Shown here: positions 7,226 to 8,395 of the stretch, piece by piece
Layout of the letters: the number at the start of each line of letters is the position of its first letter
Numbering within the stretch: position 1 is the stretch's first letter
NCBI GenBank assembly: GCA_946482375.1
Contig: CAMLRH010000109.1
Location: forward strand, 1 to 8,395
DNA length: 8,395 bases
Source of the DNA: an uncultured Caulobacteraceae bacterium
GTDB taxonomy: Bacteria > Pseudomonadota > Alphaproteobacteria > Caulobacterales > Caulobacteraceae
Direction of reading: 5' to 3'
Translations under genes and position numbers: made by a program
The notes under the pieces: generated by a model
Told to the model about the DNA's origin: nothing
Seen by the model: only the letters and a program-made list of their open reading frames with translations
The model's database searches: none

Positions 7226-7251
7226 GGAACCGGCAGCCAATATGAGCCGTT
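7226..7251 (+). promoter_or_regulatory. EcfG-type general stress promoter (GGAAC-N17-CGTT)
   Basis: GGAAC (7226-7230) and CGTT (7248-7251) are separated by exactly 17 nt. This matches the published consensus GGAAC-N16-17-CGTT for EcfG/SigT, the extracytoplasmic-function sigma factor of the alphaproteobacterial general stress response. It faces the poly-HAMP kinase gene, whose ATG lies 104 nt past the -10 element, leaving an untranslated leader of roughly 95-100 nt. The site is intergenic, correctly oriented, and the only such match I noticed in the non-coding parts of the window. The match alone does not prove use, but both elements are perfect and the spacing is right. Confidence 0.65.
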
Positions 7252-7355
7252 AGGCGCTCGGGTGGGGGTGCGTCGTCGGACCCTTACGGCACAGTTAGAG
7301 GCCTACAAGTGCGCCCTCCCGCCCAGGGTCCGTAACGCCATTTTTCGGGGAAATC

Positions 7356-8395
7356 ATGCCCGCGACCGCCGTCAAGCCCGCCGCCCGTAAGTCCCCCCCT
7401 TCCCACAAGAACAGTTCCAGAGCCTCAAACGGAGATGGCGGAGGCCTCTCGGACGCGGAGCTGCTGGCGGCGCTGCGGGCGTTCCGGCGCGGCGACTTCT
7501 CGGTGCGCCTGCCGCGCGACCTGACCGGGGTGCGCGGCGAGATCGCGGAAGCCTTCAACGACGTCGTCGAGCTCAACGATCGCATGACCCGCGAGTTCGA
7601 GCGGCTGGGCGAGGTGGTCGGCAAGCAGGGCAAGATCAACCACCGCGCCAAGCTGCCGGCGGCGACCGGCTCGTGGGCCGAGGGCGTGGACGCGGTCAAC
7701 ACCCTGATCACCGACATGGTCCACCCGACGGCGGAAATGGCGCGCGTGATCGGCGCCGTGGCCAAGGGCGACCTGTCGCAAACCATGGACCTCGAGAACG
7801 AGGAGCAGCCACTGCGCGGTGAATTCCTGCGCATCGGCAAGGTCGTGAACACGATGGTGGGCCAGCTGGGTTCCTTCGCCTCGGAAGTGACCCGGGTGGC
7901 CCGGGAAGTGGGGACGGAAGGCAAGCTCGGCGGTCAGGCGCAGGTGCGCGGCGTCGCCGGTACGTGGAAGGACCTCACCGACAACGTGAACCTGATGGCC
8001 GCCAACCTCACCGGTCAGGTGCGGAACATCGCCGAAGTGACCACCGCCGTCGCCATGGGCGACCTCTCGCGCAAGATCACCGTGGAGGTGAAAGGGGAGG
8101 TGCTGGAGCTGAAGAACACCATCAACACCATGGTGGACCAGCTGAACGCCTTCGCCTCGGAAGTGACCCGCGTGGCGCGGGAAGTCGGTACGGAAGGCAA
8201 GCTCGGCGGTCAGGCCAACGTGCGCGGCGTCGCCGGGACGTGGAAAGACCTCACCGACAACGTGAACCTGATGGCCGCCAACCTGACCGGCCAGGTGCGG
8301 AACATCGCCGAGGTGACCACCGCCGTGGCCCGCGGCGACCTGTCCAAGAAGATCACCGTGGACGTGAAGGGCGAGATCCTGGAGCTGAAGAACAC
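7356..8395 (+). CDS. Poly-HAMP sensor protein, probably a hybrid histidine kinase (N-terminal part only)
   Basis: The frame is open from ATG 7356 to the window edge, giving 346 codons without a stop. After a basic, Ser/Pro-rich leader (1-30) with no signal peptide or membrane helix, the protein is a chain of HAMP-type modules. The landmark GD[FL]S recurs at residues 46, 138, 235 and 327, so the period is 92 residues, with five extra in one unit. Units three and four (from Phe174 and Phe266) differ at only five of about 81 visible positions. Such chains are known from Nik1/Os-1-like hybrid histidine kinases of fungi and bacteria, where cytoplasmic HAMP arrays relay stress signals to a kinase and receiver. 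The kinase domain would lie beyond the window, so that part is inference; a chemoreceptor-like output is the alternative. The ribosome binding site is weak (GGGGAAA). The gene sits behind an EcfG-type promoter. Confidence 0.88.
   Translation, partial: MPATAVKPAARKSPPSHKNSSRASNGDGGGLSDAELLAALRAFRRGDFSVRLPRDLTGVRGEIAEAFNDVVELNDRMTREFERLGEVVGKQGKINHRAKLPAATGSWAEGVDAVNTLITDMVHPTAEMARVIGAVAKGDLSQTMDLENEEQPLRGEFLRIGKVVNTMVGQLGSFASEVTRVAREVGTEGKLGGQAQVRGVAGTWKDLTDNVNLMAANLTGQVRNIAEVTTAVAMGDLSRKITVEVKGEVLELKNTINTMVDQLNAFASEVTRVAREVGTEGKLGGQANVRGVAGTWKDLTDNVNLMAANLTGQVRNIAEVTTAVARGDLSKKITVDVKGEILELKN
7875..8395 (+). repeat. 276-bp in-frame tandem repeat encoding HAMP units
   Basis: A unit beginning TTCGCCTCGGAAGTGACCCG at 7875 begins again at 8151, exactly 276 bp (92 codons) later. 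The second copy is cut by the window edge after 245 bp. A hand comparison of those 245 positions gives about 26 differences, mostly at third codon positions. The earlier units in the same gene (before 7875) keep the same period but have diverged strongly. The array probably continues beyond the window. Confidence 0.9.

Noticed and set aside
7295..7924. Minus-strand open frame (209 codons) at the start of the sensor gene.
   Set aside because: It is Ser/Arg/Pro-rich antisense of the HAMP array. The plus strand stays open from 7356 to the window edge and encodes a clear repeat protein. The similar minus-strand frames at 8015-8200 and 8210-8395 share sequence only because the repeat is duplicated.
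7875..8395. CRISPR-like or satellite interpretation of the 276-bp repeat.
   Set aside because: The period is a whole number of codons, differences fall mainly at third positions, and the translation is a HAMP-type module, so it is a protein-coding repeat.

Overview
The window looks like chromosome from a high-GC alphaproteobacterium, most plausibly of the Caulobacterales (Caulobacter/Phenylobacterium type). The evidence is the strong G/C bias at third codon positions, a class III alcohol dehydrogenase and a PrtD/RsaD-like type I exporter, an EcfG-type (general stress sigma factor) promoter sequence, and G-rich hairpin elements at gene ends. The genus is an inference. I saw no insertion sequence, CRISPR array, tRNA or rRNA. 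Gene density is high and many neighbours overlap by ATGA or TGATG.

Left third (1-3182, minus strand): a two-gene type I secretion unit. A 578-aa PrtD-family ABC exporter is followed, with a 4-nt overlap, by its 458-aa HlyD-family membrane fusion protein. A cluster of GC-rich hairpins lies just past the last stop. Neither the exported protein nor an outer-membrane TolC partner is in the window.

Centre (3183-5120, plus strand): a 118-bp divergent control region, then a two-gene unit. A histidine phosphatase (phosphoglycerate mutase-like) overlaps by ATGA a stand-alone ADP-dependent NAD(P)H-hydrate dehydratase (NnrD), an enzyme that repairs damaged nicotinamide cofactors. The 3' end of nnrD runs into a G-rich hairpin repeat. 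A second copy in inverted orientation fills the gap to the converging dehydrogenase gene.

Right centre (5121-7139, minus strand): a tightly coupled four-gene operon. In transcription order it encodes a small winged-helix regulator, two small paralogous three-helix membrane proteins (DUF5985-like), and the glutathione-dependent formaldehyde dehydrogenase (class III ADH, FrmA). All junctions overlap by 1-4 nt.

Right end (7140-8395): a divergent intergenic region carrying a GGAAC-N17-CGTT sequence, the general-stress promoter signature of alphaproteobacteria. It precedes a gene that runs off the window. The visible 346 codons are a chain of HAMP-type repeats of 92 residues, as in poly-HAMP (Nik1-like) hybrid histidine kinases. 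The last two repeats are nearly identical at the DNA level. The stress-type promoter, poly-HAMP sensor and divergent regulator/membrane/formaldehyde-detoxification operon together are the most interesting part of the window.
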